This document shows, piece after piece, positions 11,767 through 23,738 of a DNA stretch of 64,000 nucleotides. Position numbers and translations under genes: made by a program. The stretch's first letter is position 1, and every line of letters starts with the position of its first letter. Origin of the DNA: Sphaerolaimus hirsutus (taxonomy: Eukaryota; Nematoda; Chromadorea; Monhysterida; Sphaerolaimidae). The notes below the pieces were generated by a model, which had not been told where the DNA came from, searched no databases, and was given only the letters and a program-made list of their open reading frames with translations. The stretch lies in the NCBI GenBank assembly GCA_964036195.1, contig OZ038454.1:1922001-1986000 (forward strand). Direction: 5' to 3'.

Positions 11767-11915
11767 CGTATTTCCCCGATTTAACCTCGATTGAATAACC
11801 CCCCCCCCTCGAATAACCCCCAGGTGTCTTTGAGCTGGGGAAAAAAATAAACCTCCCTCGAAATACCCCCCATCTGGAATGATGTACACCATGTATGCAA
11901 TGTACATGATGTATT
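11767..11915. mobile_element. Left half of a TA-flanked MITE interrupted by the Harbinger-type element
   Basis: It starts ACCGTATTTCCCCGATTTAACC and runs to GTACATGATGTATT. It matches the uninterrupted copies at 38692-39091 and (inverted) 29057-29470 up to this point, where the match stops at the element boundary. The other half is 28601-28863. Confidence 0.85.
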
Positions 11916-11945
11916 GTGGCTGTACACGCTAGTTTACCAACACGG

Positions 11946-12013
11946 CACGTCGATCAAAAATGTAAACTGAAACGCGACGCGTCACGCGTCGGTTTACATT
12001 TTTGATCGACGTG
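11946..12013. repeat. Subterminal hairpin at the left end of the element
   Basis: Two 22-bp arms (11946-11967 and 11992-12013) are perfect reverse complements. Each ends in GTAAAC/GTTTAC toward the loop, which is made of ACGCGACGCGTC words. It sits 30 bp inside the transposon end and could be a transposase- or accessory-protein-binding site; that role is inferred. Confidence 0.8.
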
Positions 12014-12075
12014 TGTACTTTAGTTTACGTTGGTGTTTCACTTTCTGGGGTTAGTGGTTTCGGCAAGTCACAAAA

Positions 12076-12200
12076 GTGCGACGCGTCGCACGATTACACA
12101 CGAATGTGACACAGCTGGGTAAACTGGAAGTGACGATTATGCGACGCGTCACATTCGTCGCGCGACACGTCGTATGCGACTCGCGACGCGTCGTACAGCC
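12076..12200. repeat. GCGACGCGTCGC palindromes, left subterminal region
   Basis: A perfect 16-bp palindrome, GTGCGACGCGTCGCAC (12076-12091), is followed by several GCGACGCGTC, GTCGCGCGAC and GCGACTCGCG variants to about 12195. Similar GTCGC/GCGAC words recur in the large transposase intron (26340-26470). Confidence 0.65.
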
Positions 12201-13131
12201 AAAAATAAGGAAGGATTTATTCCCCGAGACTTATCAGGTGAGCAGTAAACTAATTTTTTTTGACTTTTCAAATTCCCTAACGTATCTTTGTTGCAAAACG
12301 TAGACAATTTAGACGTGACAATTACGTTTGTGTGTGTCTGCTAACATTTGTTCTTTATCGTGACTGTTGATATTTCGTTTTTTATCGTGACTGTTAATAA
12401 TTCGTTTTTGTTACTTTTTACTTCAATTTACAAATTGAAATCTACGTAACAGATTTATTGCGTGATTTCATCATGTTGTTACGGATAGAAAAATTAAAAA
12501 TTACATGGACACGTGATTTGTATGGAAGTTCGACAAAAAGAAATGCAAGTGCGACAAAATAAAATCCAAACTTTGTACTCGCGAATTTTCAATGTATATC
12601 TAAAACTGTAAAAAAAGAAATCATTCTCCTTCTTGCTTCGACAAAAAGAAAGGAAGTGCGACAAAAAAAAATCCAAACTTTGTACTCGCCAATTTTCAAT
12701 TTAAATATAAAACTGTAAAAAGAAATCATTCTCCTTCTCGCTGTAACAAAAACTAAGAAAAAACAAAAACAAGACTATATTGCTGTTGACAAGAGTTACA
12801 CTTTTGAGCAAAATTTAAAACTTGTTTACCTATCTCAGAATGCGAAATTTGACAATTGTATATGGAAGAAACTTAAAAAGTACATAACGTTTTCACTTTG
12901 AAATGTGATAATTTGCGAATGATGGAAATGTTACAAAAAAGGAACTGTATGAAAACGTAAAATGATAAGAAACTGCATTAAAACGTATTCACTACTTTCA
13001 GCACTTTCACATGACTGAAGCCTTCTGTGCATGTAAACCCAGTGTGCATGTGGACCATAATTTTAACTCAAATTCGACAATTTCCATAACTTTTTATATA
13101 TTTTCACCTTTGAAACGACTAGTCCATGTGT
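12201..13131. other. Left spacer of the Harbinger-type element, no gene
   Basis: AT-rich sequence between the left terminal repeats and the 3' end of the minus-strand gene. It contains two direct copies (about 12530-12610 and 12650-12735) of a roughly 80-bp unit with AAATCCAAACTTTGTACTCG and AAACTGTAAAAA. No exon was seen. Confidence 0.5.
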
Positions 13132-13137
13132 TTTATT
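13132..13137 (-). terminator. Candidate poly(A) signal of the 31-exon gene
   Basis: AATAAA on the minus strand about 150 bases downstream of the stop codon at 13286-13288. It is the first such hexamer I see in the expected range. Confidence 0.5.
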
Positions 13138-13285
13138 TTTAAGAACTATCAATTGCTCCAGAGGAGTCTACCCAATCCCCTGGAGCCTCGTGGAAAGTCA
13201 ACATGTAGAATACCGCTGACATGCACATGGGGTAAACATGCACAGAGGCACACGCCCCTTTCACATTACCAAAAAAAACAACATT

Positions 13286-16200
13286 TCAATCATCAAAATC
13301 CTCCAGTTCCTCATAGTAGTCTTCATTGATCGCCTGAGAATGTGTGCAATTTCAGTATACTGTTCTATTTGTTAAAAAGAAGTAAACAGTTTACATCTAT
13401 GAACATCTGTAATGGTAAACTTATAGAAAAGTTTCCAACTGTTTCCCAGATATATATATATGCACACTGGGGAACTGTACATATCAATTACTGTAGAAAT
13501 ACTAAAGTCTAGTAGACACTGCACATAGAAACATGTACAACACCGAAAACCACAATTGAACCCAAGACGTACCGCCAGTCGTTTTGCGTAGCCCTCCTCA
13601 TCCAAAGGGCAATTGCGCGGCGTCGTACCGGCGCGCGATTGGCGGATCGGCTGTGGCACGGTACGGCGCTGTTCACTGGTCGGCGGCGGTTCGCTTGTCT
13701 GCACATTTTCATACTGTAAACATAGATTACAGTACGAAGCAAAATATCGAAGCAATTTTCTATCCTAACCGTTTTGGTCCCGGCAGCCGCTTGCTCGCTC
13801 CTCTTTGCACTTTTGCGCGCGCTGGCCGGGGAACTGGCAGCAGTCTGATTCTGAGTTTATATTATCATTTTATAATGGCAACAAAGTTGTACAACAGAAG
13901 CACTGCAGACAGAAACTTACTGTCAGGCGGTACCGCTTCGCAGCACATTCTGTGTCCGGTACAGGCTGGCCAGTGCGTTTCTGGGCACTTTGCAACAGCA
14001 CGACGCCATCGTCGTTCTCGCAGTCCATTTCAGCGGGCTGTAAAAAAGCGGATAGAATTTACTTGCTTCTTAACACTGAATTATAAGTAGGAAAAAAAAA
14101 ACAGAAACTGTCAGTCACCTCGGCATACTGCAGCTGTTGATGCTGCCGCTGCGGCGCCTGCGATGCCACAAACGAGTACGTGATGCCGTCTTCAGTGGCA
14201 TCCACCTGGTGGCACGACTGCAAATATACATGAGAAATTTCAATTTGCATATGGTATTGCACATGAAGAAGTAATGAAATGTATTACTAACGTTAACGTT
14301 TTGCAGGGCTTGCTGCAAGTGCTGCACTTCAAAGCGGGTTGCCTGAAGCTTGGCAGCCAGGGCAACCTCGGAAGCCTGCCTTTGCATCAAGTGTGCGGCG
14401 ATGGTCGTCGCTGTGTTCACATTCACCGGTGACGTGTACAGCAAACTCGGTGCTTGCACGTTCTGTTGCGGAGTGGGCAATTTCTGCACGGTGGGCAATT
14501 TGCCCTTTTCCGTCGGCACGGATTTCTTGGCTTTTTTCATAGACCCGCCGGCAAGTTGGTCCAGTTGTTGCGTCGGCTGTAAGTACGATATGTCACTTTA
14601 TCATAATCATAAAGAAATGCACTACTACAAATAAGTACCACTGTGCACACTGATTTACCGAAATATGTATAAGAATGTGTAAATTGGATTTCATCAAAAG
14701 TAACAAGAAGTAAATCTTTTAAATTACACATTTTCAATTTACCAAAAGATGCATCTTAAGTAGTTTGTTGACACAAAAGAAAGAGTGCAATCCTCACAAT
14801 TTCAGCCAGGTATTGTACCAGACTGTCATCTTGGTCCGGTTCGGCAACTTTCGCCTCCTGCTGCGGAAACGCAAAGTTGCCCGGCTTTGTTTTCTGATGT
14901 AAGTAACATTAGTAGTTAGTACAGGGTTGTTAGTTACATGCTGTTTACGTACATCATGAAACACCACCGTTATACTCACCTGCACCGGCGTGACGTTGTA
15001 GTCCATTTCCGCGTTCTTTTGCGGCGCGGCGAGGGGCGACACAATGAGCCCGCTGGTCCTGCGGCGGCGGCGTTCGAGCAGCGCACTGCCAGACGGATTG
15101 GCAGGCGGAGCCGCAACGATCGGCAAACTGGTCGTTCCAGTATTGGCGGATTCCTACGAAAAGTTAACATCATTTACGAAACGTTTCAAGTAAATTACTT
15201 TTTCCTACTTTTAAGTGGTGACGTTGAGATACCTTCAAGGCAACAGTCCCGAAAACACACACACTCCATTCTCAAAATGTTTATCAATCAAATAACCTGG
15301 TTCATGATGAAGTCCTCGATCATGTCACAGAACTTGTTCAGATCGGCCTTCAGCAGCGTGTTGATGACGCCGATTTCCTGCTGCACCACGCCGATGAACC
15401 GTATGTTCTTGATGAAGGAGCAAATGCAGGGCAGTTTGCTGCGCTTCACGCTGTCCGCATTCACGCTTGTGCTCTGCAAATTAGCACATTTGAAAGATAT
15501 GGTAGAATTGACTGAATACATGACAATAAAGAATAGTTTACCGATTGGGTGCACTGCGACAGCATGCTTTCCATACTTTGGCGCATTGCACGGATCGCTG
15601 CAACGTCCATCTTGTCGATAATGGGCGCGCACTGTTTCAGCACGCTGTGAAACTGGGGGTTCGTCAACAGCTCGTGCTCGCGGCATGTCTGGCGGTGGTT
15701 ACGGCAATTTAAAAAAGTGTATATTAAAAACGGGAAATAAAACTAAAATGGTCAAAACGTAACACTTAACAAAAACAATTTACTATTACACTTTAACGTT
15801 AACACAAAGTACATTTTTCTTCACTCCTTACAATTTTCCTGTTACATTCATGCAACTCGCACCTGGTTGTTGTCCTGCGCCATGATGGGCGCGTTGTCCT
15901 GCGCCATGATGGGCGCGTTGTCCTGCGCCATGTCGGGCGCCTCGTGAAAGTCCTCCGGCGGTGGGCTATCGACCGTTTTCACCGTCCCTGGCGCGGGGGG
16001 AACGGCACTCGCAGCCTGTTTCACTCGGTAATCCACGAGTTGCACCGCCATACTTTGCGGCTCAAATTTCTCCGGCGTGAACGTGGTTTTTACCAATTTG
16101 CCCAGCATGATGTAGAAGTTTCCCTGGCACACGTTGTGCCAGTAAACTTGCATTGCCCGGCGCCAATCGGTCGCTGTAAAGTGCACAACCACTGCTACAA

Positions 16201-19200
16201 ACGTACAAACATAAAAACAACATTAAATGATACATTTCAGTAAACCAACATCTACTGGCCTTTCCGTCTTTGAACACAATCATGGGCATGGTGGAGAACT
16301 GGATCATTTCTTCCGCCAGTTGCATAGCCTGGGCCTCCGATTGCCGCATTTGGTGCACCAGGGTAAAAACGATGTCCGCCTTCAAGTCGGTTCGCACCTT
16401 GTCCAACTCGATTTTCCACGCGTAGTGCCCCAGCTCGCGCCGGCTGATCTGAATAAACGTGTTGAAAAGGTTAGTACTGTTCCCCAAACTGTGATAATTC
16501 ACTGACGCAAGGCTTATCTGAATCAACCTGGGGCAGTTCTCCTGGCTCCACTTTCGGAATGGCGGCTTTTTGTTCAGCGGTGCGGCCCTGACTGCGCAGG
16601 CGTTCCACGATGTCGGGAAACACTGAGTAGTTGTACCATTTTTGCGTAATGCAAATGCGAAGTTTACATCTACATGGCCCGGAAAGGGTAAACTCACCGG
16701 ACTCGTCTGCATAGTAGTCCATGTGCTTCAGAGTCGCGAAATTGAGCTCCATGATGTTCTTGTAGTAGTGCGCCCCGAGGTCCTCGTTTGACACGCCGCT
16801 CAGACAGCCGCCGTAAAGTATGCGCGCTTGGGTCAACGCTCTCTGAAAGGACAGTGAAACAGTGTTACGTGTACGGTGTAAAACAAAGTTGCTTACTTGA
16901 AACTGAAAGTAAAAGATTGTTTTCACTTGCTGTAAAACGGAAACTGAAAGCTATTTGCACTTGCACAAAAACAAATACTGCGAAATGTTTTGCACTTGCC
17001 AGAAAAGGGAAACAGATACATTTCCCGCACTTGCTGTAAAACGGCATACAGAAATTTGACACAGCAGTACTCGTCAACTGTAAACTGAGAAGTCTAAAAC
17101 ATGGTTAACCTTGAACTGCCGCTTTTTCGTGTCCCACATCGACTGCAACATGCCGCGGTGGGCCACCAGAGCGGACTGGTTTGTTTTGGCGGACTCGTTC
17201 GCCACCTCGCGGGTCAACCACATCTTGTTGTCAGGGTAGTTGTCGTACGGGGGCTCGAAGTAGCTCTCCCTCGTGAAGTTGTTCCACGACCTGTTCACCG
17301 CCGGGTGATCGGACCGCTGAAAAAAGAAATGAAAGAATGGTTACAGAAAGGAATCTTTAACTCTCAAATGAAAGTAAGCGGTAAACTGCAACTAACGTTC
17401 GTTTGCCTTTCCGGGTGATGCAGGTCGTACTTGGTGCACTCCTTCATGCTCCAGCACCTGTGAGTAATGTATGTGTTCACAACGTCCATTTACTTGTGTG
17501 ATAAAAAAATACAAACAGAAACAAACAGCGGGTATTTCTGGAACAGCTCGTGGAACTTCTGCCAGAATTCTTCCGATTTCTCGGCCGGAATCAGCACGCT
17601 CGGCCGGCCTCCGACGCCGACGCGGCTCACATCGCCGGTAATCTGAGGTCACTCACACACCATCTTAACTGTCCAGTATACTGTTTCCAGCCATGCACGT
17701 TTGTAAATATCCTGTTAAATACAGGTAGCCTTCCGGCTAACCGTTTTATCATGATATTGTACGAATTGCAAGGCAAGCAACAGTTTACATTTACTTGCAG
17801 ACGGTGTGTGACTGTCACCGGTTTTTTCGGTTTTTTCCCGGCCACTTTCAGCTTGCTTGGGCGCTTTTCAGTCTTTGACTGGGCCACCGCCAGCGACCGC
17901 TCATCGTCATCGGATGGCGTTTGCGACCCGTCGTTGGGCCCGCGGCCGCGCGGCCCCAACGGATTCATTTCCTGAGTTACGGGAGGTATGTGAGATTGTC
18001 ACGTAACTGAAAATGTATGGGAAAGTCACAATTATGCACGATCCGGAACTATCCAAACCGAAGGGGTCCGAATCGTAAGCTACCTCTTGTTCATCATCCT
18101 CCTGGGTGAAGTCCTCCACCCAGTCCTTGTCCTTCTGTGGATTGTCCTCGTCCACTTGGCCATCCTGAAGCTGTTTCAGTTGCTTCGTGGCATTCACGCG
18201 AGAGCGGCGCACGCTGCTGTTGTTGCGGCGGATGACTGGCACTTGCTGTATACAAGAAAGTGCTACTGTAAATGCAAACTCTTCTTTTGAAAATGCCAAA
18301 AACGGTCATTTAAACGTACCACTTTAGCGACCTGTGCAGCCAGCGCCCTCGTTTGCTCCTCCAGTCTCTTGGCATTTTCCTTCCTCCGCCTTTCCATTTC
18401 CACGTCCACTGCGCTCGGTGGCGACTTGGCGGTCTGACTGTACCGCGGCGTGATGAAGTCGTCATCATCGTCCTGCAGTTTACAACGCTAAGTTTACTGT
18501 TTCATGTAAAGAGAACTTAAAAAGAAGTTTACTACATCTGCGCATGCACATGGTAAACTGCAAACTTTGTGCTTGTAGGCATTCATAAATGTGTTTGGAA
18601 CGGATTGCAGTTTACTTGAATGAGTTATGCCCCAGTAATTGCGTTTGACATATACATTATTTTGGTGAACTGACATGCATTCAAAGCTGATTTATGACGT
18701 TTCCAGCACACAGTTTGCAGTTCAGCGTGTGTACCCAAGTTAAATTAACCTCCCAGTCGTCCCACTTCACCTTGGCGCGCACATTTTCTTTTTTCACGCG
18801 TTCTTCGTGCAGGCTCCTTTTGCTTTTGGACGCCTTGCTCTTCAGCGCCACGTGTCGCTCGTACTCGAGCTTTGCCTGAGAGATATTTGAAAGTAGTGTT
18901 TTGCAGTGACAATTACACAGTGTTTTAAAACACAGTGTGTTTCAAATTCATGTATACAGCAAGACTCGCTGGTGGATTTTAGAACGGTACAAATCGTGGA
19001 ATGTGTCTATATAGTTACTGCTTGAAACATGATAGATGTGGGTTCAAGTCCCTATCCCGATCCCCATTCGTATGACGATCCCGATCCCCATTCGTATGCC
19101 GATCCCAATCCCCATTCGTATGCCGATCCCGATCCCCATCCCCATCCCGATCCCCATCCCGATCCCCATTTGTATGCCGATCCCGATCCCCATCCCCATC

Positions 19201-22200
19201 CCGATCCCCATCCCGATCCCCATTCGTATGCCGATCCCGATCCCCATCCCCATCCCGATCCCCATCCCGATCCCCATCCGTATGCCGATTCCCATGCCCA
19301 TCCCGATCCCAATCCCGATCCCGATCCCGATCCCGAAAACTCAATCCCCTTTGAATCCTACTGACAATGACACACTGTTTAACTACAGTGCGTTTCAAAT
19401 AAATTTTCGCTGTAATATTTTCATGTAAATACACGAATATTTCCAGATTTATAGTGTTTTGCTGTATGGAAGAAATCGTGCAAGGTTTCTACAGTGTGTG
19501 CTTGAAACATGAAAGATTTGGGTTCAAGCAAAATATGTCCGAAACATTTAAACGTGAGAATGACACACGGTTGTTAAAAAATGCGTGTTTCAAATAATGA
19601 AGGTAACACAACCCTGTCAACTGCACACAGGTATTTTTAGCATGACATTCATGTGTACAGTGCGTGCTTGAAACATGAATGATGTGGGTTCAAGCAAAAA
19701 ATGTCCAAAATGTAAATGTCCAAAATTTAAATGTCCAAAAGTCAAACGTCACCTTCTCAGTCAGCGTCAGATCATACTCCGATGGCGGGCGGGCAGTCTG
19801 AAAAAAATTTAAGTTGGAAGTGCGCACACGTCTAACGTGTCATACAACAGAATAAAAGCAGTATGCCTAGCCTAACTGAACAACTTAATTCACTGGCAGT
19901 TGGGAACAAGAGCGTCATGTCGCAGCAAGGGCAGCAATCCAGCGGGCCTTACGCTGCGCAACAGTCGCAGTCCGATTTCAGTCGCACTTTCTCACATGGC
20001 ATGTTCCAGTTTCCCGCCACAACGAACACCTCAGCCTACCCCTTTCCACCACCGCCCCCAAACAGGTGCTTGTGTACACATTTCAGTATCGTTTCTCTAA
20101 AGCTACCTGCCTATCAAGAACCAATTAAAATTTAAACAGCACATTCTAATAAAGAATGTGCTCCAAATAGTGACGTATGATCGTTTTGGACAAGGATTTA
20201 CGCAACAACATTCTGCTTGAGACTGCCACCAAACACTAAAAATGCATGCCATCATCATTTTCCCTGAAACATGACATTAGCGGGTTTCACTTTTCACACT
20301 GCTAAATGATTTTTGTGATTGCAGGTGCAGCAAACAGTTCTTATGTGATAAGGTTTGTGTATGAGAAAATGTAACAGTGTGTACACAAGCACAGTTTTCG
20401 TTTTCCGGTACCCGGTGCGTCTACACCCAATCAAACAACACAAGTGCAAAGCGGAACTTCAGTGTCCACAGCGGAAGGCATGAGTATTGACAGGAGTGAG
20501 GAGGATGCAGGCCCCAGAATGACACCATTTCAAGCTGTTAGTTTACAGTGCAGTAAAAACTGACCATGTTGACAAAAATTTGTCAAAGTTGATCACGTGT
20601 TATTCGTGTTATTCAAGAAATACGTTTTTTTCCCATTTCTTTCAAAATGCAGATGGATGAGCTCATCAACTTCACGAAAACCACCGAGAACAACATCGTA
20701 CACGTGAACACGCAAGTGCAGAAACTGGTGAACACAGTGAACCAGTTTACGGGCAAGATGCATATGGCCAGTAAAGCTACGGAGGTTCTGTTGGAACACA
20801 CTAAGTTGCTCGAAAAGAAAGAGAAGGCTTATGAGCGCATGGTGACAGAGCTCGTTCCGCGTGACCTGCAGCGTACCCATCCTGTCAATCGCTACATGTG
20901 AAACACTGAACCAACTGATTCCCCCCTTTTATACAGAGAACTGTGATGTTCAGAAAGTACTGCTTAAAAGTGAACCGTTCTTGTAATAAATGTCTCGGAA
21001 AGCGCAACATAATTGCAAACTCACTTTACTATTGTCAAAATTCAAATTTCGCTTCACGTCGGACGCTGTGGGCGTGGCTGTGTCAGCGGGTTTGCCTGGC
21101 GGTGCAGTCCGGACAGGCTCGGCGGGCTTGGCGGGCTCGGCGGGCATGTCGGGCTCGGCATTCTCGGGTGGGTTCTGCTTATCCGCCCACCACGGAACAC
21201 GCTCGTTTGCACCCTGAAAAAATGAGAAATGTTGAAAGAATTTTGCATTAGAAAAAGCTGTAAAGTAGCGCATGCACATGCTAGTTTACTGCCACATGTA
21301 GGTAAACTGATAAAGCAGCTTTGAACGCATTTCAGTTCACTGAAATGGTTTATTCATTGACTGGAGTTGCCAGAGACATCACTGTATGAAACGCAAATGC
21401 GTTATAAGTTGAGGTATCAGTTTACAAAAATGTTGCGGTAAAGTAGTGTGTGCATGACCATTAGTACAACAGAAGCTGGATTACAGGGAAGCTAACTAAC
21501 ACCAAAGAATGACACCGAAAATGAGGGAAAAAAGGTATAGATGGTGCATGTACTTAAGCGATGTACATGCTTAATAATTAGTTGAAATCAGAATCCACCT
21601 TCCTTTCACCAACACCGGGAAAGTGCACAGTTAATAGTCCTAGAAGCTACAAAAAACTTTAAATGGTAAGTGCCACTTACAGTTAAACTTACACTGTCGA
21701 ACGGCCTACCTGCCATTCAGAAAGTTATTCGAAAAAAGTTAACAGTAAAATGGTAAACAGTGTCGGGCTAACGATATCCATCAGGCGACGCGGAAGCGAA
21801 TTTGTGCGGTGGTAAATTGGAAAGGGTGCAAACGGGCCCGGTGTCCTCGTCGTGTGCCGAATCCAACCGTCGTCACCGGGACCCGAGTGAACCCAGCCCT
21901 GGCCCTCGTCCAAAACATCTGCAGAAAAGAGCACGTTACAATGAATGTTTCCTTTCCATGTTAAACTGACAGTTAGAAAAGAGTACTGTCTTTGTACATG
22001 GCCGGCAACGGGGTAGTGCACGTGGGCACGAACAAATTGTCCCGGATTTCTTGCAGGGTCTGTGAAATAGGAGAAACATTTTGATAAAATGTTTTGCAAA
22101 AGGAACTTAGCCATGTATAATTTTGTAAATACAAAATTATAAAATCAGAGCAGTTGAAGCCAGTTTCGATTCAGCCAATGTAATTCTCACTTTGTAAGAA

Positions 22201-23686
22201 ACAATTAAAATTTTAAGACAGTGAAAAAGTGGGCATTTTGATCGCTGAAAAATATATATATGGCACACACTGAGACATTTTTGATTCCAAGAATATACAC
22301 CTTTCTAAGAACCAATTAAAATTGTCAGCCAGTGAAACAGTGAGAAATTTGATGGCTGAAAAATATATATATGGAACAGACAGAGACATTTTCGATTCCA
22401 TCAATCTACACCTTTCTAAGAACCAATTAAAATTGTCAGCCAGTGAAACAGTGAGAATTTTGATGGCTGAAAAATATATATATGGCACACACTGAGACAT
22501 TTTTGATCCCAACTTCTGATGCATGAGGTGAACAATTTTCAAAAGAGAAATATGGGAAAAAGTGATTTTACAGAAGGATTTTGGTATAACAAAAATTTAA
22601 ATATGGAACCCACTTAGACATTTTTTGATTCCAAACATACCTGCAGAATGTGCAAAATTTTCAAAACAGAAACATGGTGAAATTTTATTTCACATGAAAG
22701 ATTTTGGTTATACACAAATATAAATATGGAAGCCACTTAGACACTTTTGATTCCAACGGAATATGCAGAAGGTGAAAAATTTTCAAAAGAGAAACATGTG
22801 AAAAATGGATCTCACATGAAACATTTTGGTTGAACAAAACTATATATGGAACCCTGTCAGACACTTTTTGATTTCATACATATACGCAGAGTTTGCCAAA
22901 ACTTAGAAACGGAATTATGGGAAAAAGTCATTTTACATGACCGATTTTTGGTATAACAAAAATATAAATATGAGCCCATTTCCCTACTTTTTTGATTAGT
23001 ATACGTCTCCATATTTCACCAAAAAACAATCGTACTGAACTAACTTCGGCGGTGATTGTGCCCTTCACCTTCTGCACGCCACTGCTTTTCGGCTGACGAT
23101 CAGTGCGCTTATCTGGCACGATCGGATCGCCATACTGAAATACGTAAGAGTACATCTATTGAAGAATTTACCAAACTGAACATTCTTATATAGAAACTTC
23201 CGCATACTTAAAATTTACATTTAACGAAAACAAAGTGCAAAAAGGATGAAAGTAAGGAAGTAAACTTACTTCATTCAGAGGGGCAGTTCTGTACTCGCAC
23301 GTCCTGTTGTGCTCCTCCCTCAAGCGCTTCTTTTCCGCAATCTTCCTGGGGCTGTCCGGCGGAATTGGTAGGCCGGCCTCCATCGCCAAGCGCTCTTCCT
23401 CATCCTGCAACACATTCAGAAACGTCTAAAACATGTCTCAAGAACACTGAAAGAATTCTTACTGAAAGTAAACTAACGTAAATACCGTGACACCGTGGCT
23501 TGTCACAAACGAAGAGCGCAAACTTTCGCTTTGGCTTCTCGGCTGCGGCAGTGTCTTGGCCAACTGTCGGCGTCGGGGGCTTGGCCTTCACGGCTGTGGC
23601 AGTGTCTTGGCAAACTGTCGGCGTCGGGGACCGCGAACCCCCAACAACGACAGTTTTCACGGGCAATTCCTTGGCGGGCGGTACGA

Positions 23687-23738
<52 letters not shown>

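Noticed and set aside
19020-19052. tRNA-like B box (GGTTCAAGTCC)
   Set aside because: The would-be T stem pairs at only three of five positions, no A box or cloverleaf is visible, and two sister copies lack the motif's end.
19029-19434. Long Asp-Pro-His / Ile-Pro / Gly-Met open frames on both strands
   Set aside because: They are products of the CCCGATCCCCAT simple array inside an intron; all frames are open because of the repeat unit.
20325-20352. Possible extra micro-exon in the nested gene
   Set aside because: It would leave an intron of only 37 bases; skipping it gives a clean in-phase join from 20065 to 20395.
22200-22990. CRISPR-like repeat/spacer appearance of the intronic array
   Set aside because: Units of about 115-120 bp repeat in full without unique spac­ers, within an intron of a eukaryotic gene; it is a minisatellite.
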